This document shows positions 1-6,358 of a stretch of 14,979 nucleotides of DNA, in pieces. Below the pieces are notes generated by a model. That model had not been told where the DNA came from. It did not search any database and was given only the letters and a program-made list of their open reading frames with translations. The stretch's first letter is position 1. Each line of letters starts with the position of its first letter. Both the position numbers and the translations under genes were made by a program. The DNA lies in assembly GCA_021828925.1 (NCBI GenBank), contig JAJZCT010000013.1, positions 1 through 14,979 on the forward strand. Reading direction: 5' to 3'. Source of the stretch: Planctomycetota bacterium. GTDB taxonomy: Bacteria; Planctomycetota; Phycisphaerae; WQYP01.

Positions 1-285
1 CAGCGGATTGAAACCGTGCGCGTCGTGGCGGAACGGCAAAACCGCCGGATTCGGGACGGCGAAATTACGCCGGCCTGTGCCCAGGCGTGCCCGTCACAAG
101 CCTTGGTATTTGGGGACATCCGTGATAAAAACAGCCGCGTGGCGAAACTCATGAAGCAGGATCGGATGTATGGCATACTCAACAAGGAATTGTATACCAA
201 GCCTCGGACGCGCTATTTGCCTAAGGTTTGGAACCCCAACCCGGCATTGCCGGAAGAAACGCTTTCGCCAAAAGGGTTGATGTAA
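1..285 (+). CDS. actB: Alternative complex III iron-sulfur subunit ActB, C-terminal end (partial)
   Basis: This is an open frame from base 1 to a TAA at 283-285, with its 5' end outside the window; 94 residues are visible. ActB is the periplasm-facing iron-sulfur subunit of alternative complex III, which oxidises membrane quinol and passes electrons to c-type hemes. The visible part contains the last cluster-binding motif, ACAQACP (C-x3-C-P), within a DGEITPACAQACPSQAL segment. After it comes FGDIRDKNSRVAK, then RTRYLPKVWNPNP, a typical ActB/NrfC-like ending. The remaining cysteines of the iron-sulfur clusters and any molybdopterin-like domain would lie upstream. The call rests on this motif and on actC, actD, actE and actF following in the standard order. 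A GTG at base 16 is only an internal valine, not a start. Confidence 0.9.
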   Translation, partial: QRIETVRVVAERQNRRIRDGEITPACAQACPSQALVFGDIRDKNSRVAKLMKQDRMYGILNKELYTKPRTRYLPKVWNPNPALPEETLSPKGLM

Positions 286-315
286 CGGCCTGCCGGGAAT
301 GGTTTCCGGCCTGCC
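286..315 (+). repeat. Inverted and direct repeat between actB and actC
   Basis: In the 70-base gap after actB, GCCGGGAA (292-299) and TTTCCGGC (303-310) can pair as an 8-bp stem with one G-T wobble and a TGG loop. A 9-base direct repeat, CGGCCTGCC, lies at 286-294 and 307-315. No T-run follows, so it is not a typical intrinsic terminator. An RNA stability or processing hairpin between cistrons is possible but inferred. Confidence 0.5.
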
Positions 316-355
316 TGATTTGGATAGAGCTTTGTGATGATTTGGAAATGAATTC

Positions 356-1801
356 ATGGCATCGGTGACAACAACCCAGCTTCCCGGCATGACCGGTGAT
401 TTCGACAATACGCTCGATGACGGCGTAAGCAAAGCCCCTTTAGTGCTTGGCGAAGCTACCTTCCGTGAAGTTACGCGAAAAATCTGTCGCGTGGCTGAAG
501 CTCCGCGCGCGCCCCTGGCCTGGTACGTGGCCTTTGCTATTTCCACGGCACTGGTGGGCGTGCTGGGAGTCATGATCGCGTACGCTGTATTCACCGGCGT
601 GGGTGTATGGGGCAACAACTCGCCAGTGTTCTGGGGCTTTCCGATTATTAACTTTGTGTTCTGGGTAGGCTTGGCCCATGCCGGAACCTTTATTTCCGCG
701 ATCTTGCTGCTTTTCCGGCAAAAATGGCGCACGGGCATCAACCGTTTTGCGGAAGCTACCACCGTTTTTGCGGTGGTTTGCGCCGGCTTGTTTCCCGGTA
801 TTCACGTCGGGCGGCCCTGGTTTGCTTATTGGATGGCACCGGTGCCCAATGTCATGGGTGCCTGGCCCAACTTTTACAGCCCGCTGCTTTGGGATGCTAT
901 TGCCGTATTCACCTATACCAACGTGTCGCTGCTGTTCTGGTATGTCGGCATGATCCCTGATCTTGCCACATTCCGCGATCGCTCCAAGACGCGTCTGCGG
1001 CACACAATTTACGGCATTCTGGCTATGGGCTGGCGTGGATCAGCGAAACATTGGCAACTCTACGAGCGAACCATTCTTATCCTGGCTGGTCTGGCGACGG
1101 CTTTGGTTCTGGGCGTGAGTTCCACGGTCAGCACGGATTTCGCGGTATCTCAGCTTCCGGGCTGGCATGAAACAATTTTCCCGCCATACTTTACCGTCGG
1201 TGCCATTTTCAGCGGATTTGCTCTGGTGCTGGCATTGGCGATCCCGGCCCGCGAACTTTTTGGCCTCAAAGATCTGATTACCAAGCGGCATCTGGACAAT
1301 CTAGCCAAAATCACGCTGGTCATGGGATCGATTGTTACCTACATCTACCTGATGGAATTTTTCATCGCCTATTACAGTGGTAATGGCTACGAACAGTTTG
1401 CCTATCTTACCCGCATTATGGGGCCCTATTGGCGCATGGGCTGGTTGATTCTGTTCTGCAACTGCCTGGTGCCGCAGATTTTTTGGTTCAAATTTGCCCG
1501 CACAACATGGTGGCTGGCCCTGCCGGCGGCACTTTTGTGCCTCGTGGGCATGTGGAGTGAACGCTTTGTGATCATCGTCACGGTGTTGAATCGTGATTTT
1601 CTGCCCAGTGCCTGGCACAACTACGCCCCGACGTGGGTGGATTGGCTGACCTTTGCCGGCAGTATCGGGCTGTTCTTTACGCTGTTTTTATTGTTCTGTC
1701 GCTTTTTGCCTATGATTGCGATGTCGGAAGTAAAGAGTATTTTGCCACAGGCCGAAGGCCATGTGCATGATGATTCACCCGCCGCGGCGGCGGGACATTA
1801 A
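356..1801 (+). CDS. actC: Alternative complex III NrfD-like membrane subunit ActC
   Basis: This 481-residue integral membrane protein of the NrfD/polysulfide reductase family is one of two such subunits in ACIII. It carries a quinol-binding site next to ActB and is thought to help with proton movement. About ten hydrophobic helices run from residue 56 to 452. Family landmarks are the HAGTFISAILLLFR stretch (108-121), GIHVGRPWFAYWMAPVPN (148-165), FYSPLLWD (173-180) and RMGWLILFCNC (360-370). The N-terminal 50 residues are soluble and the last 20 form an Ala/His-rich tail. The ATG at 356 has a modest GGA-containing site about ten bases upstream and gives the usual family length. It lies 70 bases after actB and is presumably on the same transcript. 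Assignment as ActC rather than ActF follows from position after actB and from the sequence motifs. Confidence 0.95.
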   Translation: MASVTTTQLPGMTGDFDNTLDDGVSKAPLVLGEATFREVTRKICRVAEAPRAPLAWYVAFAISTALVGVLGVMIAYAVFTGVGVWGNNSPVFWGFPIINFVFWVGLAHAGTFISAILLLFRQKWRTGINRFAEATTVFAVVCAGLFPGIHVGRPWFAYWMAPVPNVMGAWPNFYSPLLWDAIAVFTYTNVSLLFWYVGMIPDLATFRDRSKTRLRHTIYGILAMGWRGSAKHWQLYERTILILAGLATALVLGVSSTVSTDFAVSQLPGWHETIFPPYFTVGAIFSGFALVLALAIPARELFGLKDLITKRHLDNLAKITLVMGSIVTYIYLMEFFIAYYSGNGYEQFAYLTRIMGPYWRMGWLILFCNCLVPQIFWFKFARTTWWLALPAALLCLVGMWSERFVIIVTVLNRDFLPSAWHNYAPTWVDWLTFAGSIGLFFTLFLLFCRFLPMIAMSEVKSILPQAEGHVHDDSPAAAAGH

Positions 1802-1805
1802 TATG

Positions 1806-1824
1806 ATCAGATCGTTGATCTGAT
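1806..1824 (+). repeat. Perfect 8-3-8 inverted repeat between actC and actD
   Basis: ATCAGATC (1806-1813) and GATCTGAT (1817-1824) are perfect reverse complements around a GTT centre, starting five bases after the actC stop. A short TTTT run overlaps the 3' arm (1824-1827). It could be a weak attenuator, an RNA stability hairpin or a protein-binding palindrome; three GATC sites fall within it and its flank. The structure is seen directly; the function is not. Confidence 0.55.
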
Positions 1825-1842
1825 TTTAGTGAGATGGTGGTT

Positions 1843-2409
1843 ATGAGTACCGCACACAATATCGAACCCGTGGTCAAGGAACCCCAGATGTACGGTCTGC
1901 TGGCGGAATTCCATGATGTGCAAACATTGCTGGATGCCGCTGTAGCATTGCGTAAAGCCGGGTACAAAAAATGGGACTGCTACACGCCGTTCCCCGTGCA
2001 TGGCATGGATAAAGCCATGGGCATCCGCCCCAGCATCCTGCCTTGGATTGCACTTGCCGGAGCTATGGGCGGCGTATTTACCATTCTGGCACTGGCTCCG
2101 CTGTGCAATGCGTTTCTTTACCCCATGATATTTTCCGGAAAGCCTTATTGGGGAATGCCCGGCCATATACCCATGGCTTTTGCCCTGGGTATCCTCGGGG
2201 GCACCGTGTTTGTGGTCCACGGCTTATTCGTGCTGGCGCGGTTGCCGCAGTTCTATCATCCATTATTTACCGCCGAACGCTTCCGCCGCGTAACCGATGA
2301 CGGCATGTTTATCGCCATTGAGGCTACCGATCCGTCTTACAGTCCATCGGCCACGTCGCAACTGCTGACAAAGCTTGGCGCGGCCGCCGTTGAAGAAATC
2401 AGGGATTAA
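1843..2409 (+). CDS. actD: Alternative complex III membrane subunit ActD (DUF3341)
   Basis: This protein of about 188 residues belongs to the ActD/DUF3341 family, a small structural subunit of ACIII with two membrane helices that packs against ActC and ActF. A soluble N-terminal domain contains YGLLAEFHDVQTLLDAA and GYKKWDCYTPFPVHGMD, the typical family signature. Two helices follow (roughly residues 64-86 and 107-127), linked by the conserved YWGMPGHIP segment. The C-terminal domain (RFRRVTDDGMFIAIEA) ends in the usual short tail. I chose the ATG at 1843 because the purine-rich GAGATGG precedes it. An in-frame ATG at 1834 would add three residues and cannot be excluded. The gene is 41 bases after actC and its stop is four bases before the actE start, so the genes are almost certainly co-transcribed. 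Confidence 0.92.
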   Translation: MSTAHNIEPVVKEPQMYGLLAEFHDVQTLLDAAVALRKAGYKKWDCYTPFPVHGMDKAMGIRPSILPWIALAGAMGGVFTILALAPLCNAFLYPMIFSGKPYWGMPGHIPMAFALGILGGTVFVVHGLFVLARLPQFYHPLFTAERFRRVTDDGMFIAIEATDPSYSPSATSQLLTKLGAAAVEEIRD

Positions 2410-2413
2410 TGCG

Positions 2414-3169
2414 ATGAAATCCAGAATAAGAAAATTTTATATTGTTGGTGATCTGGTGCTCCTGGCCCTGATTCCATTTGGGATTATTGCGGTGCGACGC
2501 TACTCGTACACCACCACACCGCGCTTTGCGATTATTCAGGATATGGACCGCATGCCCTACCTCAAGCCGCAACGCCGCAGCCCGGTTTTTGCCGACGACC
2601 GCGGCATGAGACCCCATATCGCCGGGACTATGGCCCAACAGGATTTTACGTTTATTAACATGGCCGAAGCGCGGGCTTATCCGGGAAACTGGAAAAAGGA
2701 TCATGTCGCAATCCGCAGTGGGCCGGAATATAACCGTATCATGTTCGGACAGAAGCTCGTAGGCGGTAAGGGGCAGTTTATTACCAAAATCCCCATTCCG
2801 GTCACGCGGCGTCTGGTGCTTCGCGGTCAAAAGGAATTTGACATTTTTTGCACGCCCTGCCACGGCTTTAACGGTATGGGCAACGGTACCGTTAATCAGT
2901 ATGTCAATAAATTACGCGCCGCCGGGTCACCCGATGCCGGCTCCTGGGTTCAGCCGTCGGATCTTACCGGGCCTGGTGTGCAATTTATGCCCGACGGCGG
3001 TATTTACAATGTAATAACCAATGGCATTGCCGTCATGGCGGCGTATAAAGATCAGGTGCCGGTTGTGGACCGTTGGGCCATCGTGGCCTATGTGCGGGCG
3101 TTGCAGCTTTCGCAGAAGAAAGTCGCCGCCGGCCGGTTGCCCCAGTCCGTGCGAAACAGGCTCAAGTAA
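2414..3169 (+). CDS. actE: Alternative complex III monoheme cytochrome c subunit ActE
   Basis: This 251-residue membrane-anchored c-type cytochrome is ActE, which carries electrons out of ACIII. The heme-attachment motif CTPCH is at residues 146-150, and a likely axial methionine is in NGIAVMAAY (about Met208). The long N-terminal part contains family-typical blocks such as DMDRMPYLKPQ and RRLVLRGQKEFDIFC. The N-terminus has an uncleaved-looking helix (residues 10-27) and no cysteine, so there is no lipobox, unlike the lipidated ActE described in some complexes. The ATG at 2414 is chosen because AGGGA (2401-2405) sits eight bases upstream and overlaps the end of actD. The frame is also open further upstream, but that would overlap actD and add only low-quality sequence. 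Confidence 0.92.
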   Translation: MKSRIRKFYIVGDLVLLALIPFGIIAVRRYSYTTTPRFAIIQDMDRMPYLKPQRRSPVFADDRGMRPHIAGTMAQQDFTFINMAEARAYPGNWKKDHVAIRSGPEYNRIMFGQKLVGGKGQFITKIPIPVTRRLVLRGQKEFDIFCTPCHGFNGMGNGTVNQYVNKLRAAGSPDAGSWVQPSDLTGPGVQFMPDGGIYNVITNGIAVMAAYKDQVPVVDRWAIVAYVRALQLSQKKVAAGRLPQSVRNRLK

Positions 3170-3185
3170 TTGGAGCGTGAATAAC

Positions 3186-4487
3186 GTGTCGAATAAAATC
3201 ATACAACTCGGGCCGAAGGATCAGTTCTATCTCGATGAACTCGGTGCCCCGCTGATCAGCGGCGGCCTGATTGCAGGTATTGCGTGCTTGGCAGTCGCCG
3301 TGGGATTAGGTGCCGCCATGAACGATGGCTGGCGGCAGTTCCTGTTCAGCTACCTGACCGCATGGTTGCTGTTTTTTATTATTTCGGCAAGCTCTCTATT
3401 TTTTGTGCTGGGGCATCATCTGTTTCGGGCTTCCTGGAGCGTGGTGGTTCGCCGGCTGGCGGAGGCCATGAGTTGCAACTTTATTCCGTTGCTGGTTCTG
3501 ACCATTCCCCTGCTGCTGGGATTTCATAAAATTTTTATCTGGACGCATTACAGCTACGTCCATTCCGATCCGAATCTGGTTAACAAGACCAGTTATCTCA
3601 ATGTGCCGTTCTTTATGGTACGCAGCGTGATTTATTTCGCGTTCCTCATCGGATTAAGCCTCTATTTCCGCGGCATGTCCGTTGCGCAGGATCAGGACGG
3701 CAGCGTTCCCAGAATGCTGCAGCTGCAAAAACAGGCGGGATGGGGATTTCTGGTGGTGTTCTGGATTATGAACTTCGCCGGAGCTGATTATGTCATGTCG
3801 CTTCAGCCCAAATGGCTTAGCTACATGGAACCGGGCTTTTTCTTCTCCGGCGTGGGCATGGCGGTTTATGCGGTGCTTCCGCTGGTGGCCATCTGGTTTC
3901 AGCGTAAAGGCAAGCTTACTAACTCCATTACCACAGAGCATTATCATGATCTGGGTAAATGGCTTTACGGCTGGGCCATGTTCTGGGCCTATATCGGCTT
4001 TGCCCAGTATATGCTCATCTGGTATGCCAACGTCCCGAAAGAAACCACTTTTTTCCTGTTGCGCACGGTCGGGCCATGGATGATTATCACCATCGCTTTG
4101 CTGTTCGGGCACTTTATTGTGCCGTTCTTCGGTTTAATGTCGCGCCATGTCAAACGCCACAAGGGGCTGCTGGCGTTCTGGTGCCTGTGGCTGCTGTTTT
4201 TTACCTATCTGGATATCTTCTGGCAGGTACAGCCCATCGTGTGGGTGAACACGCATGTGGGCTTAACTGCGGTTGCCAATAACCATGATCCATACACGCT
4301 GCTGGGAGCGGTGGAGAAAATTGTATGGAAACCCCTTCAACCCATGTCCCTGGCGATAGATGCACTGTGTCTGGTGGGGATCGGTGGGTTGTGGGTGGCA
4401 CACACAGCTTATCTGCTGCGGCGCAGTGCTTTGATGCCCATTCGGGATCCAAAACTCGCTGAAGCTTTGGCCTTGGAAAATATGTGA
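3186..4487 (+). CDS. actF: Alternative complex III NrfD-like membrane subunit ActF
   Basis: This 433-residue polytopic protein is the second NrfD-like subunit of ACIII, paralogous to ActC and thought to contribute to proton handling and complex stability. About ten helices are visible. Landmarks are HHLFRASWSVVVRRLAEAMS (77-96), FHKIFIWTHY (113-122), the ActF-type ADYVMSLQPKWLSYMEPG (200-217), and HFIVPFFGLMSRHVKRHK (309-326). The start is GTG at 3186, ten bases after TGGAG (3171-3175). A GTG at 3177 is only one base from that site and is less likely. The same frame is open back to 3021, but that part lies inside actE and reads as non-natural Arg/Cys/Ser-rich sequence. The gene starts 16 bases after actE, and its TGA is part of the TGAGGT ribosome site of the next gene. 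Confidence 0.93.
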   Translation: MSNKIIQLGPKDQFYLDELGAPLISGGLIAGIACLAVAVGLGAAMNDGWRQFLFSYLTAWLLFFIISASSLFFVLGHHLFRASWSVVVRRLAEAMSCNFIPLLVLTIPLLLGFHKIFIWTHYSYVHSDPNLVNKTSYLNVPFFMVRSVIYFAFLIGLSLYFRGMSVAQDQDGSVPRMLQLQKQAGWGFLVVFWIMNFAGADYVMSLQPKWLSYMEPGFFFSGVGMAVYAVLPLVAIWFQRKGKLTNSITTEHYHDLGKWLYGWAMFWAYIGFAQYMLIWYANVPKETTFFLLRTVGPWMIITIALLFGHFIVPFFGLMSRHVKRHKGLLAFWCLWLLFFTYLDIFWQVQPIVWVNTHVGLTAVANNHDPYTLLGAVEKIVWKPLQPMSLAIDALCLVGIGGLWVAHTAYLLRRSALMPIRDPKLAEALALENM

Positions 4488-4494
4488 GGTATTT

Positions 4495-5289
4495 ATGAGT
4501 GACAATCCGTATGATAGCCAGCACACTTCCCCGCCGGAACATGTGCCAAACGCGGTGCGACCGGAAGCCGGCGCCCACGCCCAAAAAGATGATGTGGATT
4601 CCCAAAACCTCCTGCTGGTGGGATCCTTTCTGGCTTTGTTCGTCGTGGTTCTCATACTCGGGGTGATCGCTTTTTTTCATCACTACCGTCATGTTCTCGA
4701 GGCGCAAAAAGAGGCCAGTGTCAGCGCGTGGTCCGCGGCGATACACCAGCGGCAAATCGCTTCCATCCAACCGCATTGGGTGGGGAAGAATCATAAACAG
4801 GCCACGGTCGGCATCGAACTTGCTGAGGATATGGTCGTCGCCCAATACACACCACATGCCAAGCCCGTATTGCTGCCGCCGGCACGGGAAGCCGCGACCA
4901 CCGGCGCTGCCGCTCCGGCTGTCCCGATGCACGTATTGGGGGCTAAGTTATACGCCAGTCTCGGCTGTATCGCCTGCCATACGGTGAACGGAACCCCGGG
5001 CGTCGGGCCGAGCTGGAAAAATCTCGCCGGATATCCGCAAAAACTCACCACGGGAAAAACTGTGATCGCTGATTATAAATTTCTTCGCACGATGATTCTT
5101 CACCCCGGAACACTGCTGGTAGCCGGCGCGCCCCCCGGCGTCATGCCCGCTACCTATGGCCCTATGCTGTCGGGCAAAAAGCATCCCCATGAAACCAAGC
5201 TCAATGCGATCATCTGGTATATCAATACTCTTAGCAATCGCAGCAGTAAGGCCACGCAGCCGCCCGTGCCCGATAATCCGGGTAAGTAA
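4495..5289 (+). CDS. Membrane-anchored monoheme cytochrome c linking ACIII and the caa3 oxidase
   Basis: The protein has 264 residues: a polar N-terminus with Pro/His (1-38), one membrane helix (39-62), a connector that becomes Ala/Pro-rich (63-145), and a cytochrome c domain (146-264). The heme motif CIACH is at 158-162 and the likely axial Met217 is in PPGVMPATY. The heme domain is closely related to the second heme domain of CoxB: I count 95 identities over 115 ungapped residues. It shares with it the insertion KKHPHE and a tail rich in Ser and Pro. A role as electron carrier between ActE and CoxB is inferred from position and similarity. The start has GAGGT four bases upstream and overlaps the actF stop. 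It is not a known named Act subunit as far as I can tell, so no symbol is given. Confidence 0.9.
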   Translation: MSDNPYDSQHTSPPEHVPNAVRPEAGAHAQKDDVDSQNLLLVGSFLALFVVVLILGVIAFFHHYRHVLEAQKEASVSAWSAAIHQRQIASIQPHWVGKNHKQATVGIELAEDMVVAQYTPHAKPVLLPPAREAATTGAAAPAVPMHVLGAKLYASLGCIACHTVNGTPGVGPSWKNLAGYPQKLTTGKTVIADYKFLRTMILHPGTLLVAGAPPGVMPATYGPMLSGKKHPHETKLNAIIWYINTLSNRSSKATQPPVPDNPGK

Positions 5290-5434
5290 ACCTACGGTTG
5301 TCGCTCGCATCCCCCTGATTTGGCTGCTATAATCGGAAATCGTTGCGTTTGACACGGCCGCAGTAGTCAGGCCATTGCTCAATGCGGCGCTATGGTGTGA
5401 GAAAGCGTAGAGTTGTAGGAAGATTGGTTCAATT
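5290..5434 (+). other. 145-base gap with promoter candidate and leader hairpins before sco
   Basis: This is the longest gap in the oxidase cluster. It holds an extended -10 element (listed separately) and two mutually exclusive inverted repeats in the predicted leader. One is GCCGCA (5357-5362) pairing with TGCGGC (5383-5388). The other is CATTG-CT-CAATG (5373-5384). A likely ribosome site, AGGAAGA, lies at 5418-5424. No open frame of interest is present. The upstream end shows no obvious intrinsic terminator for the act block, so read-through is likely. Confidence 0.5.
5325..5333 (+). promoter_or_regulatory. Extended -10 promoter candidate for the sco-cox block
   Basis: TGCTATAAT is a perfect TATAAT hexamer (5328-5333) with the TG of an extended -10 element one base upstream. 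The -35 region at 17-base spacing (TCGCAT) is poor, which is usual for extended -10 promoters. Transcription would begin near 5340 and give a leader of about 95 bases before the SCO start. It sits in the largest gap of the cluster, exactly between the ACIII and oxidase blocks. Confidence 0.5.
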
Positions 5435-6352
5435 ATGAGTGTGCTGAATGAAAAGCGGCTGGCGTTCCATGCGTCCGCCCAGCGTTTGGCTCTAGCGGGA
5501 ACGATGGTTGTCGCAGCTCTCCTTTTTACACTCTCAACTCCCCGCGTTTTCGGCAGTGCCTTTGAAAGTTTGCAAACTGCGTCTCAACAGGCGCGCGACG
5601 CTCACAATGCAGGGATCACCCCGCATCCGGGCGCACGACTTCCCTTAAACCTTGAATTTGTCAATTCACACAATCAGCCGGTCCGGCTTAGTGATTATTT
5701 TCACAAGGGCCGCCCGGTGATCTTTGATTTTGTCTATTTCCGCTGCCCCGGCGTATGCCCCTTTATTGAAGTCGGACTGATGCACACCATGGAAAAAATG
5801 TCCGCCCGCCTCGGCTCAGACTATGATGTCATTACTATCAGTTTTGATCCCACCGATACCCCCGCTGCTGCCGCGGATAAAAAGGCCGGTTATATCGCCG
5901 TGGCTTCGCCAAAATTCAAAAAGGCTTTGGCCGCACATTGGCACTTTCTTACCGCCAAAGAACCCGCAATCAAGGCCATCACCAAAGCCGTGGGGTTTCA
6001 TTACGTATTTTACCCTGCTTCCCATACGTATAACCATGCCGCCGCCATTTATATTTGCACGCCCGGCGGTCGACTGGCCAATTATTTTTATGGCATTCAT
6101 TACAATCCCGCGGATTTGCGTCTGGCATTGGTGGCGGCCGGCAATCGTAAAATCACGAATGTCTTTGACCAAATCCTGTTACTATGCTGCCAGTTTGATC
6201 CTTACACCGGCAAATACACCGCCGTGGCACGGCGTGTTATGTTGCTCGGCGGCGTGGGCGTGGTAATAAGCCTTGGCTCGTTTCTCGGCAGCATGGTCTG
6301 GTGGGAGCGTAAACATCGTACGAAAAAATCAGAAACTTCAGGGAAGGTTTAG
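5435..6352 (+). CDS. SCO1/SenC-family copper chaperone with C-terminal membrane anchor
   Basis: This 305-residue thioredoxin-fold protein delivers copper to, or reduces, the CuA site of oxidase subunit II. The copper-binding motif CPGVC is at residues 104-108 and the third ligand is His201 in TYNHAAAIY. SFDPTDTP (136-143) is the usual family loop. An N-terminal hydrophobic segment (about 18-39) is a signal or anchor. A second helix (about 268-290) precedes a basic cytoplasmic tail, so the thioredoxin domain faces the periplasm. Cys251-Cys252 followed by QFDPYTGKY is the pattern seen before the C-terminal anchor in many bacterial SCO proteins. The ATG at 5435 follows AGGAAGA by about ten bases. 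The stop TAG is part of the TAGGAG ribosome site of coxB, showing tight coupling to its likely client. Confidence 0.93.
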   Translation: MSVLNEKRLAFHASAQRLALAGTMVVAALLFTLSTPRVFGSAFESLQTASQQARDAHNAGITPHPGARLPLNLEFVNSHNQPVRLSDYFHKGRPVIFDFVYFRCPGVCPFIEVGLMHTMEKMSARLGSDYDVITISFDPTDTPAAAADKKAGYIAVASPKFKKALAAHWHFLTAKEPAIKAITKAVGFHYVFYPASHTYNHAAAIYICTPGGRLANYFYGIHYNPADLRLALVAAGNRKITNVFDQILLLCCQFDPYTGKYTAVARRVMLLGGVGVVISLGSFLGSMVWWERKHRTKKSETSGKV

Positions 6353-6358
6353 GAGTGT

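Noticed and set aside
3021..3185. Upstream extension of actF into actE
   Set aside because: The extension would overlap the conserved cytochrome end of actE and encodes Arg/Cys/Ser-rich sequence; GTG 3186 has a ribosome site.
5014..5100. Recent duplication or gene conversion between the anchored cytochrome and CoxB
   Set aside because: The identical protein run has 12 silent differences in 87 bases, so the DNA copies have been apart for some time; conserved protein with drifted codons fits selection better.
5349..5354. Perfect -35-like TTGACA upstream of sco
   Set aside because: At 16-18 base spacing the downstream hexamers (around CCATTG) do not resemble a -10 element, and the good TATAAT lies upstream of it, so the two cannot pair.
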